In this document: piece by piece, positions 1-9,223 of the stretch
How the letters are laid out: every line of letters starts with the position of its first letter
Position numbering within the stretch: position 1 is the first letter of the stretch
Source: Streptomyces lavendulae subsp. lavendulae
GTDB lineage: Bacteria; Actinomycetota; Actinomycetes; Streptomycetales; Streptomycetaceae
Assembly (NCBI RefSeq): GCF_002803845.1
Contig: NZ_CP024985.1
Coordinates: 62,001-126,000, forward strand
Reading direction: 5' to 3'
DNA: 64,000 nt
The notes under the pieces: generated by a model
Database searches by the model: none
The model's input: only the letters and a program-made list of their open reading frames with translations
What the model was told of the DNA's origin: nothing
Program-made: the position numbers and the translations under genes

Positions 1-20
1 AAGGTTGGCGCCGTTGTCAG

Positions 21-495
21 GTTGCGATCCTCGGTCGTCCCGAAGGGCGACCGCCACGTCAGCTCCACAGGCTCGGGTGTCCCTAGGTCCGTCGTTGCGA
101 TCCTCGGTCGTCCCGAAGGACGACCACCACGACCCGACAAGGGGGACCGTCAGCCGCGGGTGACGGTTGTTGCGATCCTCGTCGTCCCGAAGGGCGGCCG
201 CCACCCCTTGCTGACGACGTACCGGGGCAACCCCATCGACTCGTTGCGATCCTCGGTCGTCCCGACGGACGACCGCCACGTCGTGCGTCCAGTACAGGCG
301 CTTGTCCGTGCCGAGGTTGCGATCCTCGGTCACTCGAATGGCAACCGCCATTCCGGCTCCGCGGAGCGATCTCCGCCCACCCCGAGGTTGCGAACCTCGG
401 TCACCCCGAAGGGCAACCGCCACCCGGTCCGGGCCGCCCGCTGTGCGTTCGGCCAGTCGTTGCGATCCTCGGTCGTCCCGAAGGGCGACCGCCAC
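21..495 (-). CRISPR. CRISPR array segment 1 (7 repeats)
   Basis: Seven repeats of about 37 bp start at 21, 94, 169, 243, 316, 387 and 459, separated by spacers of about 34-38 bp. On the plus strand each begins GTTGCGATCC and ends CGACCGCCAC with small variations; the reverse complement ends GGATCGCAAC, the usual look of a mature repeat 3' end, so the crRNA is probably read on the minus strand. The segment is cut by the window start, because bases 1-20 look like the end of a spacer. It shares its repeat with the larger array at 2519-5624 and also shares two diverged spacers with it, so the two were probably one array or arose by duplication. Confidence 0.95.
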
Positions 496-639
496 GCGGG
501 GGGGGGTGCCCCTATGGGTTTCGTCAAGCGGTGGGTAATGTCCGTGACGGCTGGCCTTGAGCCGGGGAAGCCCGGTTGACCAGGGGCAACGGCTCTGGTC
601 GTTGAGTCTGGCGTTGTGGAACCGAAGGGGTTGTGGCGG

Positions 640-1038
640 ATGAGGGTTCTGTTCTTTCCCGATGAGGATGGGGTGGACGTCTCGGGCGGTGCGGCGGAAC
701 TCGCCGTCCTGGCCTTCGCCCTCGCCGCGGGGAAGGGTGGCACGGAAACCACCGCCTCGGCTGAACCGAGCTTCGGGGGCACTGAACTGGCTTCAGTCGA
801 GGTGGTGAGCACCAGCGGCCCGGGTGTCCGTATCCGAGTTGACTCGGAGCGCAGCGCTCTACTCATCGAGGGTGACCGGCTGGGCTTGACGGCTCTTGCT
901 GACGAAGTTCAGTCGATTGCGGAGATGGACGACGGCGGGCACCAGCACATCGAGTACTTCCCGGATCACTACTACCTTGTCGCTGGGTCACTGGCCATGG
1001 TCGTAAACAGTCCTCATGGCGGCATGCCGACTCGATGA
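640..1038 (+). CDS. Small acidic hypothetical protein
   Basis: The reading frame gives 132 residues from ATG 640, preceded by AAGGGG nine bases upstream; an in-frame start at 616 is possible but has a weaker site. The protein is acidic with no membrane segment. A segment near residue 105 (EYFPDHYYL) is reminiscent of small immunity-type proteins of actinomycetes, but I do not recognise the family firmly. Its last 17 codons overlap, on the opposite strand, the end of the IS110 transposase, so the 3' end may have been altered by that insertion. It lies between the two CRISPR segments and has no obvious functional link to them. Confidence 0.5.
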   Translation: MRVLFFPDEDGVDVSGGAAELAVLAFALAAGKGGTETTASAEPSFGGTELASVEVVSTSGPGVRIRVDSERSALLIEGDRLGLTALADEVQSIAEMDDGGHQHIEYFPDHYYLVAGSLAMVVNSPHGGMPTR

Positions 1039-2244
1039 ACGACTGATGGCAGTGGCTGGCCGGGGTTCGTAGAAGGTTCCGTCGCGGAGCATGGCGAAGA
1101 GGACGTCGGCTCGTCGTCGGGCGAGGCAGAGCAGGGCCTGGGTGTGGTGCTTTCCCTGGCTGATCTTCTTGTCGTAGTAGGCCCGCGATGCAGGGTCCCC
1201 GAGGGCGGCAAACGCGGAGAGGAAGAAGGCCCGTTTGAGCTGCTTGTTCCCCCTTCGGGAGGGCTGTTCGCCGCGGATCGACGACCCTGAACTGCGGGTC
1301 GCGGGAGCAAGGCCCGCGTAGGCGGCGAGGTGGCCGGCGGTCGGGAAGGTACTGCCATCGCCGACCTCGATCAGGATCCGTGCTCCGGTCCTGACGCCGA
1401 CTCCGGGCATTGAGGTCAGGACCTTCGAAAGAGGGTGGGCCTCCAGCAGTTCCTCGATCCGCCCGGCCAGCAGCTTGCGCTGGCCAAGCACAGCGGTCAG
1501 CGATCCGGCCAGGCTCGGGACGATCAGCGCGGCCGCCTCGGTCCCCGGAACGGTGACGGTCTGCTCGTCCAGGGCGGCGAAGATCTCCTCGACCAGCCGC
1601 TCGGCCATCCTCGGAGCCTTCGGGCGTAACAGGGTGACCAGCCGTCGCCGTCCGGCCTTGCGGATCTGGGCCGGGGACCCGAACCGTTCCAGCAGCATCA
1701 GGACGGCCGGATGCTGCAACCGGGGCCCCAGTACTCGCTCCAGCGACGGATGGATCTGGGTCAGCAGGCCGTGAAGCCGGTTGGCGACCCGGGTTGCCTC
1801 GCCGGCCAGGTCGTCATCGGAGCCGACGATCATCTCCAGCTCGGCGATCGTCTCGTCCTCGCCGTCGACCGCCCGCAGCGTGTGAGGCATCGCGCGAGCG
1901 GCGTCCGCGATGATGAACGCGTCCTTCGCGTCGGTCTTCGCCTCGCCCGGGTAGAGGTCGGCGATCCGCCGCATCGTCAGCCCCGGCAGGTAGGCGATCG
2001 GGCAGCCCATGTTGCGGGCGACCGCCAGCGGCAGAGCACCGATCGAGGCGGGCTGATCGACCACGACCAGCACCGTCCCGTGCTTGGCCTGCAGCTTGGC
2101 GAAGAGCTCGCGGAGCTTGGGTTCGGTGTTGGGCAGGCGCTTGTCGAAGGCCTTCTTGCCTGCCGGGGTGACGGCGGTGGCGTGGTGTTCGCCCTTGCCG
2201 ACATCCAGGCCGAGGAAGACGTCGATGTCGCTGGTGTCGATCAC
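988..2244 (-). CDS. IS110-family transposase (recombinase)
   Basis: A 418-residue protein from GTG 2244, with a purine-rich AGGGG upstream. The N-terminal half carries the DEDD RuvC-like fold (GLDVGKGEHHA near residue 12, VVVDQPA near 65, DAKDAF near 105). The C-terminal half has the Transposase_20 region with MPGVGVRTGARIL and the serine-bearing LAPATRSSGSSIRG that supplies the nucleophile in this family. IS110 enzymes work with a DNA-encoded bridge RNA and leave no terminal repeats or target duplication, so element ends cannot be fixed from sequence. The length is full and no frameshift is seen, so it may be active. It separates the two CRISPR segments. Confidence 0.92.
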   Translation of the reverse strand: MIDTSDIDVFLGLDVGKGEHHATAVTPAGKKAFDKRLPNTEPKLRELFAKLQAKHGTVLVVVDQPASIGALPLAVARNMGCPIAYLPGLTMRRIADLYPGEAKTDAKDAFIIADAARAMPHTLRAVDGEDETIAELEMIVGSDDDLAGEATRVANRLHGLLTQIHPSLERVLGPRLQHPAVLMLLERFGSPAQIRKAGRRRLVTLLRPKAPRMAERLVEEIFAALDEQTVTVPGTEAAALIVPSLAGSLTAVLGQRKLLAGRIEELLEAHPLSKVLTSMPGVGVRTGARILIEVGDGSTFPTAGHLAAYAGLAPATRSSGSSIRGEQPSRRGNKQLKRAFFLSAFAALGDPASRAYYDKKISQGKHHTQALLCLARRRADVLFAMLRDGTFYEPRPATAISRSSSRHAAMRTVYDHGQ

Positions 2245-2518
2245 GTGCGAGCCCCTCCGCTCACGCTTTCGTCCGGCCTTGCCTCGGCACCGAGCTGCCA
2301 CACCCACGTTACGGAGAGTTCCTCCGGCTCGGGTAAGCCGGTGCTCAAGCCCCTCATCAGCGGTCCGTCGATGCCTCCGGGCCCGGTGACACCACCCCCC
2401 GGATCATCAACCGCAACAAGGGGGGGGAAGTCATGCCGGACCCGAAGGCCGGTAGCCCCATTGCGGAGCCAGGAAGAAGGTAACGGGGGGGCTGAGGCAT
2501 CTGGCCCCCTCTCGGTCA
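2245..2518 (-). other. Non-coding 5' end of IS110 element, candidate bridge RNA
   Basis: No convincing gene lies between the transposase start and the first repeat of the second CRISPR segment. In well-studied IS110-group elements this upstream non-coding end encodes the structured bridge RNA that pairs with target and donor DNA. Several GC-rich complementary stretches and runs of G and C (around 2394-2425 and 2484-2490) are visible, but I could not fold it. The assignment rests on family knowledge and position. Confidence 0.4.
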
Positions 2519-5500
2519 GTTGCGATCCTCGGTCGCCCGAAGCGCGACCGCCACTCAGGACGGACTTGCTGACGGAAACTTCGTCCAGGTGTTGCGATCC
2601 TCGGTCCCTCCGCAGGACGACCGCCACCAGGCGGACAGCGCCGTCTTGTCCTCGATGCAGTCGATGTTGCGATCCTCGGTCGCCCCGCAGGACGACCGCC
2701 ACCTGCGGTGGCGCCCTTGCTGGACCCGCCGACCCCGGCGTTGCGATTCTCGGTCGCCCCAAAAAGGCGACCGCCACGGCCCGGCCTGCGGCCGCCGTCC
2801 CGGCGCAGGCGAAGTTGCCATCCGCGGTCGTCCCGAAGGGCGACCGACACCTGCAGCCGGTGCCAGGACCACACACAACCTTACGTTCCGATCCTCTGTC
2901 GCCCGGAAGGGCGACCGCCACATCGGACCCGCTGCCGGTGTTCGTGAAGTACTCGGTGTTGCGATCCCCAGTCGCCCCGAAAGGCAACCGCCCCGGCAGC
3001 TGGCCGTCGCCCCCACCGTGCCGGAAGCATTGCAATCCTCGGTCGTCCCGAAGGGCGACCGTCACGTACCGCCTCAACGAGCAGATGGCCTCGAACGCGA
3101 AGTTGCGATCCTCGGTCATCCCAAAGGACGACCGCCACCACCGCCCCTGCCAGGGCGGATCACCTTGGTTCCCGAAGTTGCGATCCCCGGTCGTCCCGAG
3201 GGCGACCGCCACGCCGGCCCGCATCCGGCTGAGTGCGACGTGGAAGAGGTTGCGATCCTCGGCCGTTCCGAAGGGCGACCGCCACCATCGTCGTACAGGT
3301 CCACCGCGCGCGCTCGACGTTTCGTTCCTCAGTCGTGCGGGAGGACGACTACGACCCCAGCAGCCGACGCGGCTCGCGTACCGGGCCAGCCTGGCTGCGA
3401 TCCACCGTCGCCCCGAAGGGCTACCACCACCTGCTCGTCCAGGCCGAGAGCATCGGCAATCTGGTTGTTGCGATCCTCGGTCGTCCCGAACGGCGACCGC
3501 CACCCGCACTCCCCCACACGACAGGCCCCGCCGACACCCTGTTGCGATCCTCAGTCACCCCTGAGGGCAACCGCCACAGTAGTCCGTATCGATCGGGTTG
3601 TCCGTGTGCTGGTGGTTGCGATCCTCAGTCACCCCGAAGGACAACTTCCACCCGCCGCGCGCTGTTGCTCTGCGGCCTGGTCGTGGTCGTTGCGATCCTC
3701 GGTCGCCCCGAAGGGCGACCGCCGCGCGGCGGACGGCCGGGGCTCCACCGGTCTGGTCTGGTTGCGATCCTTGGTCGTCCCGAAGGGCGACCGCCACTCA
3801 ACGGCATGGGCGCCGGAATCAGCACCGCCGTGCAGTTGCGATCCTCGGTCGTCCCGAAAGGCGACCGCCCCTACGGCCGTGTCTGCGCCCAGCTTGGACG
3901 CGTCGATGTTGCGATCCTCGGTCACCCGAATGGCAACCGCCATGCCGGCTCCGCAGAGCGATCTCCGCCCACCCCGAGGTTGCGAACCTCGGTCACCCCG
4001 AGGGGCAACCGCCACCCGCACCGGGTCGCCCGCTGTACGTTCGGCCAGTCGTTGCGATCCTCGATCGTCCCGAAGGACGACCGCCACCACAGCCATGGCG
4101 TCACCTCCGAATCTGTAACTCCGGTTGCGATCCTCGGTCGTCCCGAAGCAGACGACCGCCACCATCGTCGTACAGGTCCACCACGCGCGCTCGACATTTC
4201 GTTCCCTCAGTCGCGTGGGAGGACGACCGCCACCGTCGGCGAACTCGCCTTCCGGATCGCGGAGTACGCGTTGCGATCCTCGGTCGCCCCGAAGGACGAC
4301 CGCCACGAGGGCTCGGCGCACTCGGCTGTCGAGCGTTCCGGCGTTGCGATCCTCGGTCGTCCCGAAGGACGACCGCCACCCCGACTCCGCCCACTTCCGC
4401 CAGACGGAGGAGCGTGTTGCGATTCTCGGTCGCCCCGAAGGGAGACCGCCACCCCGGCGTGCCGGCCGACGTGCCTGTCGTGCCGCTGGTGTTGCGATCC
4501 TCGGTCGTCCTGAAGGGCAACCGCCAAGCCCGCGCCGCCGAGCTGTACGACGAGCAGGAAGCGGGTTGCGATCCTCGATCGTCCCGAAGGACGACCGCCA
4601 CCGGACCAGTCGAGACCGAGGAGCGAGGCGATTCCGACGTACGATCCTCGGTCGTCCCGAAGGACAACCGCCACCAGCCCGCGCTTCTTCATCTCCTTCA
4701 CGAGCGCGCCGTTGCGATCCTCGGTCGTAGCGAGGGACCGCCACTCCGAATCTGATCATCACGGGGGGTCCCCGGTTCGGGGTTGCGATCCTCGGTCGTC
4801 CCAAAGGACGACCGCCACACCGATGCCGTAGAGCTCCCCGACCAGCCGGTGGTGCAGGTTGCGATCCTCGGTCAGCTCGAAGGGCGACCGCCACCTCCAG
4901 GCCAGGCGTCGCGAGGCTGATGCCGCGCTGGTTGCGATCCTCGGTCGTCCCGAAGCGCGACCGCCACCCGCCCGGCGCTGCCCGCCCCTGCCCACGCGGA
5001 AGGTGTTGCGATCCTCGGTCGCCCCGAAGGACGACCGCCACAGCACTTCGTCGGTGATCCGGGCCAGGGCCGCGGCGTTGCGATCCTCGGTCGTCCCGAA
5101 GGACGACCGCCACTCCCGTCCCTGATGGCGGCCGTGACCTGCTGGGTTGTTGCGATCCTCGGTCGTCCCGAAAGACGACCGCCACCGTGGCGGATGCTCC
5201 GGCGGACGTCTCGCAGTCAGGTTGCGATCCTCGGTCGTCCCGAAGGACGACCGCCACTTCGCGACCGGTGTCCTCGCCCACTTCGGCCTGTGGTTGCGAT
5301 CCTCGGTCGTCCCGAAGGACGACCGCCACCGCCACCCTTCCCGTTCTGGCCCCGGGCGGGCTTGGGGTTGCGATCCTCGGTCGTCCCGAAGGACGACCGC
5401 CACACCAGCACCCAGGACAGCTGCTCGATGCGGGTGCGCTGTTGCGATCCTCGGTCGTCCCGAAGGACGACCGCCACCACGTACGGCACGCACCAGGCCA

Positions 5501-5624
5501 CGGCGCCGATGGCGTTGCGATCCTCGGCCGTCCCGAAGGACGACCGCCACCCGCCTCCGCCGACTCCTTCGCTGCCCAGAACGTCAGGTTGCGATCCTCG
5601 GTCGTCCCGAAGGACGACCGCCAC
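2519..5624 (-). CRISPR. CRISPR array segment 2 (43 repeats)
   Basis: Forty-three repeats begin at 2519, 2591, 2666, 2740, 2814, 2885, 2958, 3029, 3102, 3177, 3249, 3319, 3394, 3467, 3541, 3615, 3689, 3761, 3835, 3908, 3979, 4051, 4124, 4196, 4270, 4343, 4416, 4491, 4565, 4639, 4711, 4782, 4858, 4931, 5005, 5077, 5149, 5221, 5293, 5367, 5441, 5514 and 5588, giving a period of 70-76 bp. Repeats from about 5077 rightward are almost identical, whereas those at the left are variable, some strongly (3319, 4196, 4639). This gradient and the mature-repeat orientation place the leader at the right end, next to cas3. The central part of the repeat on the minus strand is an 8-bp stem, GGTCGTCC, closed by TTCG. 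Confidence 0.98.
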
Positions 5625-5812
5625 GGCGGCTGAACTGCATGATTCAGAGTACCTAGGTCGATCAAAGGTCCGACGCCGAGGACCAAATGGGGCCGAACCG
5701 GTTGGTCTTACCTCGGAGCAAGTCGCGTGTCTCGTGTGCACTTGGGGTTCCGAAGCACCCTTCTCATGCACGTGAACCGGATTGTCAGTGCTGCCTCATA
5801 GGCTGCCTGACC
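5625..5812 (-). promoter_or_regulatory. CRISPR leader and divergent cas3 promoter region
   Basis: This 188-bp gap separates the leader-proximal repeat from the cas3 start. The array should be transcribed leftward and cas genes rightward, so both promoters must lie here. It is less GC-rich near the array (for example GATCAAAGG around 5659). I see no convincing consensus promoter and assign it by position and repeat conservation only. Confidence 0.55.
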
Positions 5813-8086
5813 ATGTCGAGCCTATCGGTGGAACCCGGAGACAGCGAAGACCCTGGCGAGCCGCTGTGGGCCCACAGTCGTAGCGACGTCAGCGGCTTAC
5901 GGCACACGGTGCAGGATCACTTACGGGGATCTGCTTCGCTGGCGTGTGTCTTCGGAGGTGCCTTCGGGATGGGGCCTTCCGCGGAGTACCTCGCCCTCGT
6001 GCATGACGTGGGGAAGGGGAGTTGTGCGTGGCAGGTTGCTCTGGAGCGGGCTGAGCGTCTTGGGGGCAGGGTAGGGGTTCCGCACAAGGGTGCGGGTGCG
6101 CTTCTGGCGGCGGAGGTGTTGGGTCGGCCCTTTGCTGCGCCGGTGCTTGGTCATCATGGTGGTATGCCTTCCTTGCAGGAGTTGGGGGCTGTGCTGGCTG
6201 AGCTTGCGGGCACGGGCGTGGAGGGGCAGGCGGCCAGGGAGGCGACCGTGAGGGTCGCTGGGGTCGTTCCCGAGATTCTGCGGAGTGGACGGATTCCGCC
6301 GCCGCCCTGGCTGACCGACTTGCAGATCCCGGCGCGTGAACTACGGCTGCGGATGGATCTGCTGGTGCGGATGCTGTTCAGTTGCCTGGTTGATGCTGAC
6401 TTCCTTGATACAGAGGCGCACTTCGCCGGGAGGCCTGTGCGGCTGAGTCGGCTGGCTGATCTGGCTGTGTTGGCAGCGCGGTTTGAGGCGCGCCGGCACG
6501 AGATGCTTGCCAGGCGTGAGAAGTCACCTGTGGATGAGGTGCGGGGCGCCGTGTATGAGCAGGCATTGGCTGCTGCTGCTGGGCCGCCTGGGATGTATGT
6601 GCTGCATGTGCCGACGGGTGGAGGGAAGACTCTGTCGGCTGGTGGGTTCGCTCTGCATCATGCTGCCGCTTATGGCATGCGTCGGGTTGTGGTGGTGGTG
6701 CCTTTCATCAGCATCACGCAGCAGAATGCCCAGGTCTACCGGGACATGCTGGATCCGCGGTCGGAGGCGGAAGGCGAGCCTGTGGTGCTGGAGCACCACA
6801 GTTCCGTGGAGCTGGATGATGAGGGGAACGGCGTCTGGTCACGCCTGGCAGCGGAGAACTGGGATGCCCCCTTCGTCGTGACGACGACCGTGCAGTTGTT
6901 CCAGTCGCTGTTCGACCGCAAGCCGTCGGCGATGCGCAAGCTGCACCGGCTGGCTGGGAGTGTGATCGTCCTGGATGAGGTCCAGGCGCTGCCTGACAGG
7001 CTTCTGCTCCCGATCCTGAGCGTTCTGCGGGGGCTGGTGGAGCATTTCGGGGTGTCGGTCGTACTGGTTTCGGCGACTCAGCCCGAGTTCTGGTCTATGC
7101 CTCGGCTTGAGGGGCTTGAGCGCCGCGGGGTGGTGAGCGATGTCGCCCGGCTGTTCCGGGAGCTGCACAGGGTGCGCTACGAGTGGCGGATGGATGTGGG
7201 CGTTACGTGGGAAAGCATCGCGGAGGAGATCGCGGATGCGGGTGAGCAGGTGTTGGCCATCGTGAACACCACGCGGGATGCGGCTCTCTTGCATCGCATG
7301 CTCACGGAGAGGTGCGAGGGGCGTGTCCGGCACTTGTCGACGCGTATGACGGCCGGACACCGGCAGGAGGGCATCACATCGATTCGGAAGGATTTGAAGG
7401 AGGGGCTGCCGGTTCGTGTGGTGTCGACTTCCTTGATCGAAGCTGGTGTGGATGTGGACTTCCCCTGGGTCTACCGGGCATGGGCGCCGGCCGAGTCCTT
7501 GCAGCAGGCAGCCGGCCGCTGCAACCGTGACGGGCGTCTCCCGGAAGGCGTCACGGTGGTTTTCCGGGCCCAGGACGGGGGCCAGCCCAAGGATCCCTCC
7601 TACACCGCCGCGCTGGAGGCGACATCCGAGTTTTTCGGCCCTGGACTGGCCTTTCCCGACGATCTTGATGCTCTGGCCTCCTACTACAGGCAGCGGTACG
7701 CCTACCAGGTGGTGGGAGGGGAGGGCATGGGCAGTCACATCGAGGCGTCTCGGCAGGCACTGGATTTCCCGCAGGTCGCCAAGGACTTCCAGATGATTGC
7801 CGACCAGTACTCGCAGCCCGTGGTGGTGGTCCGGTGTGAGGAGGACAGGGCAGCGATGGAGGCGGATGTCGCGGCCCTGCGCCGCCCGTATCCGTGCGGT
7901 CCGGAGGTTCTTCGTCGGCTGCAGCCGCACATGGCCGCTCTGCCTCGTCATGAGGTCCACGCGGCTCTGTCGTGCGGGCTGGCGGAACCGGTAGTCGGTG
8001 ATCTCGTCCTGTGGTGTGGCAGCTACGACGAGGAGAGGGGCCTGGACCCCTTCGAGCCGGAGGATCGTGCGGGATATCTCTTCTGA
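5813..8086 (+). CDS. cas3: CRISPR-associated helicase/nuclease Cas3 (HD-helicase)
   Basis: A 757-residue protein starting at ATG 5813. It unwinds and degrades target DNA after recruitment by Cascade. The HD nuclease domain comes first: LVHDVGKG near residue 63, and LGHHGG near 112. The SF2 helicase follows with Walker A PTGGGKT near 266, the DExx box LDEVQ near 385, motif III SATQPEF near 422, then EAGVDVDFP near 545 and QAAGRCNRDG near 565. The length matches fused Cas3 proteins. It is the first gene of the locus, divergent from the array; a 383-bp gap separates it from cas5, so it may be transcribed separately. All key motifs appear intact. Confidence 0.96.
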   Translation: MSSLSVEPGDSEDPGEPLWAHSRSDVSGLRHTVQDHLRGSASLACVFGGAFGMGPSAEYLALVHDVGKGSCAWQVALERAERLGGRVGVPHKGAGALLAAEVLGRPFAAPVLGHHGGMPSLQELGAVLAELAGTGVEGQAAREATVRVAGVVPEILRSGRIPPPPWLTDLQIPARELRLRMDLLVRMLFSCLVDADFLDTEAHFAGRPVRLSRLADLAVLAARFEARRHEMLARREKSPVDEVRGAVYEQALAAAAGPPGMYVLHVPTGGGKTLSAGGFALHHAAAYGMRRVVVVVPFISITQQNAQVYRDMLDPRSEAEGEPVVLEHHSSVELDDEGNGVWSRLAAENWDAPFVVTTTVQLFQSLFDRKPSAMRKLHRLAGSVIVLDEVQALPDRLLLPILSVLRGLVEHFGVSVVLVSATQPEFWSMPRLEGLERRGVVSDVARLFRELHRVRYEWRMDVGVTWESIAEEIADAGEQVLAIVNTTRDAALLHRMLTERCEGRVRHLSTRMTAGHRQEGITSIRKDLKEGLPVRVVSTSLIEAGVDVDFPWVYRAWAPAESLQQAAGRCNRDGRLPEGVTVVFRAQDGGQPKDPSYTAALEATSEFFGPGLAFPDDLDALASYYRQRYAYQVVGGEGMGSHIEASRQALDFPQVAKDFQMIADQYSQPVVVVRCEEDRAAMEADVAALRRPYPCGPEVLRRLQPHMAALPRHEVHAALSCGLAEPVVGDLVLWCGSYDEERGLDPFEPEDRAGYLF

Positions 8087-8469
8087 GGCGCGAGCGGGTG
8101 GCTACCCTGTCGCGAGGTGCCCTGCAGGTACCGAGCGGCAGTTCGCCTGGGCGGGCTGAGGGTAGAAACAGTGTGATCGAGGCGAGTTCGCTCGGTCCAT
8201 TCACCAATCGGGCGTGGCCACAGACGAGCGGCATGTGGTCACGCCTGAAGCATTTTCAGTCATGACGGCACGGCCACGGGCTGGCGCTGCCATAGTGGAT
8301 CCGCACCTAACGAGACGCTTCGATATCACTGAACAAGCCTTCATTTCAAGGCAGTTGGCTTCAGCGCGCGTTGTCAGTGGGGGCTCGTAGGGTGCGGGAA
8401 ACCGACGCGGTGGGAACGCCGCGGGGCGGGTTCGGTCCGCATGCCTGGCATGAAGGTGAGGTAACACAG
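8087..8469 (+). other. Intergenic region between cas3 and cas5
   Basis: This stretch is unusually long for a gap inside a cas operon. No convincing gene is seen; a reading frame open from 8371 joins cas5 in frame but lacks a good ribosome-binding site. A promoter for cas5-cas8c-cas7 is the likeliest content. The part around 8280-8350 is relatively A/T rich. Confidence 0.4.
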
Positions 8470-9219
8470 TTGCGTACGTTGGCTTCGGAGGAGCGCAGGG
8501 CCGCGGGGCGTGGTAACGGGGGCTGGGTGTTCCCCGATCTGGTGGTCGAGACCTGGGGGGAGCTGGCCTGCTTCACGCGGCCGGAACTGAAGGCCGAGCG
8601 GGTGAGCTACCCGGTGATGACCCCCTCGGCGGCCCGGGGCCTCCTGGAGGCGATCTTCTGGAAACCGGAGTTCAGCTATGTGATCACCAAGATCGAGGTG
8701 CTGTCGCCTATTCAGTGGGTGCAGGTGCGACGCAACGAGGTCAAGTCCACGATCAATGCGGCCACGGTGCGGGATCTGCGTGCGGACTCCAGCCGGCGCT
8801 ACGACGTTGAGGCAGACCGGGACCAGCGCAGCACGATGGCATTGCAGGACGTCCGGTATCGCATCGGGGCCCAGGTGGTCACCGCTGCGCACGCGGGTGC
8901 TCCGCAGGAGAAGTTCCGTGAGCAGTTGCGGCGCCGGGTGGAGCGCGGGGCTAGCTTCTCTCAGCCGTTTTTCGGTTGCCGGGAGTTCACCGCGTTCTTC
9001 GGTCCCGCGGACTCCTCGAAGGCGGTCGGCCCCATCGCTCGTACCGAGGAGCTGGGCGTGATGCTGCACTCCATCGCGTACACGCCGCAGGGCGAGCGGT
9101 ATCGCTGGTTCAGGGCCAGCCTCGTCGACGGAGTGCTGAACGTCCCCCTGCAGCCGCTGCCCGACGACGCGGTCGCGATGCCGCAGGCTCCGTGGCGTGC
9201 GACCGGAGCGGGGGCATGA
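8470..9219 (+). CDS. cas5c: CRISPR-associated protein Cas5 (type I-C)
   Basis: The typical Cas5c segment appears early: ETWGELACFTRPELKAERVS followed by TPSAARGLLEAIFWKP. In type I-C, Cas5 both cuts the pre-crRNA and holds the crRNA 5' handle, replacing Cas6. I chose TTG 8470, which gives 249 residues, because AAGGTGAGG stands 9-17 bases upstream and the family's conserved block should begin shortly after the start. Upstream in-frame GTG/TTG codons from 8371 are possible but would add an unconserved tail. The stop at 9219 is five bases before the cas8c start, indicating an operon. No cas6 is present, as expected. Confidence 0.93.
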   Translation: MRTLASEERRAAGRGNGGWVFPDLVVETWGELACFTRPELKAERVSYPVMTPSAARGLLEAIFWKPEFSYVITKIEVLSPIQWVQVRRNEVKSTINAATVRDLRADSSRRYDVEADRDQRSTMALQDVRYRIGAQVVTAAHAGAPQEKFREQLRRRVERGASFSQPFFGCREFTAFFGPADSSKAVGPIARTEELGVMLHSIAYTPQGERYRWFRASLVDGVLNVPLQPLPDDAVAMPQAPWRATGAGA

Positions 9220-9223
9220 GCGC

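Noticed and set aside
1711..5686. Long open frames on both strands through the CRISPR array (for example 2520-4118 plus and 3629-5686 minus)
   Set aside because: They only translate the repeats and spacers, whose 70-76 bp period and GC richness keep frames open. Peptides such as LRSSVVPKDDRH recur every unit.
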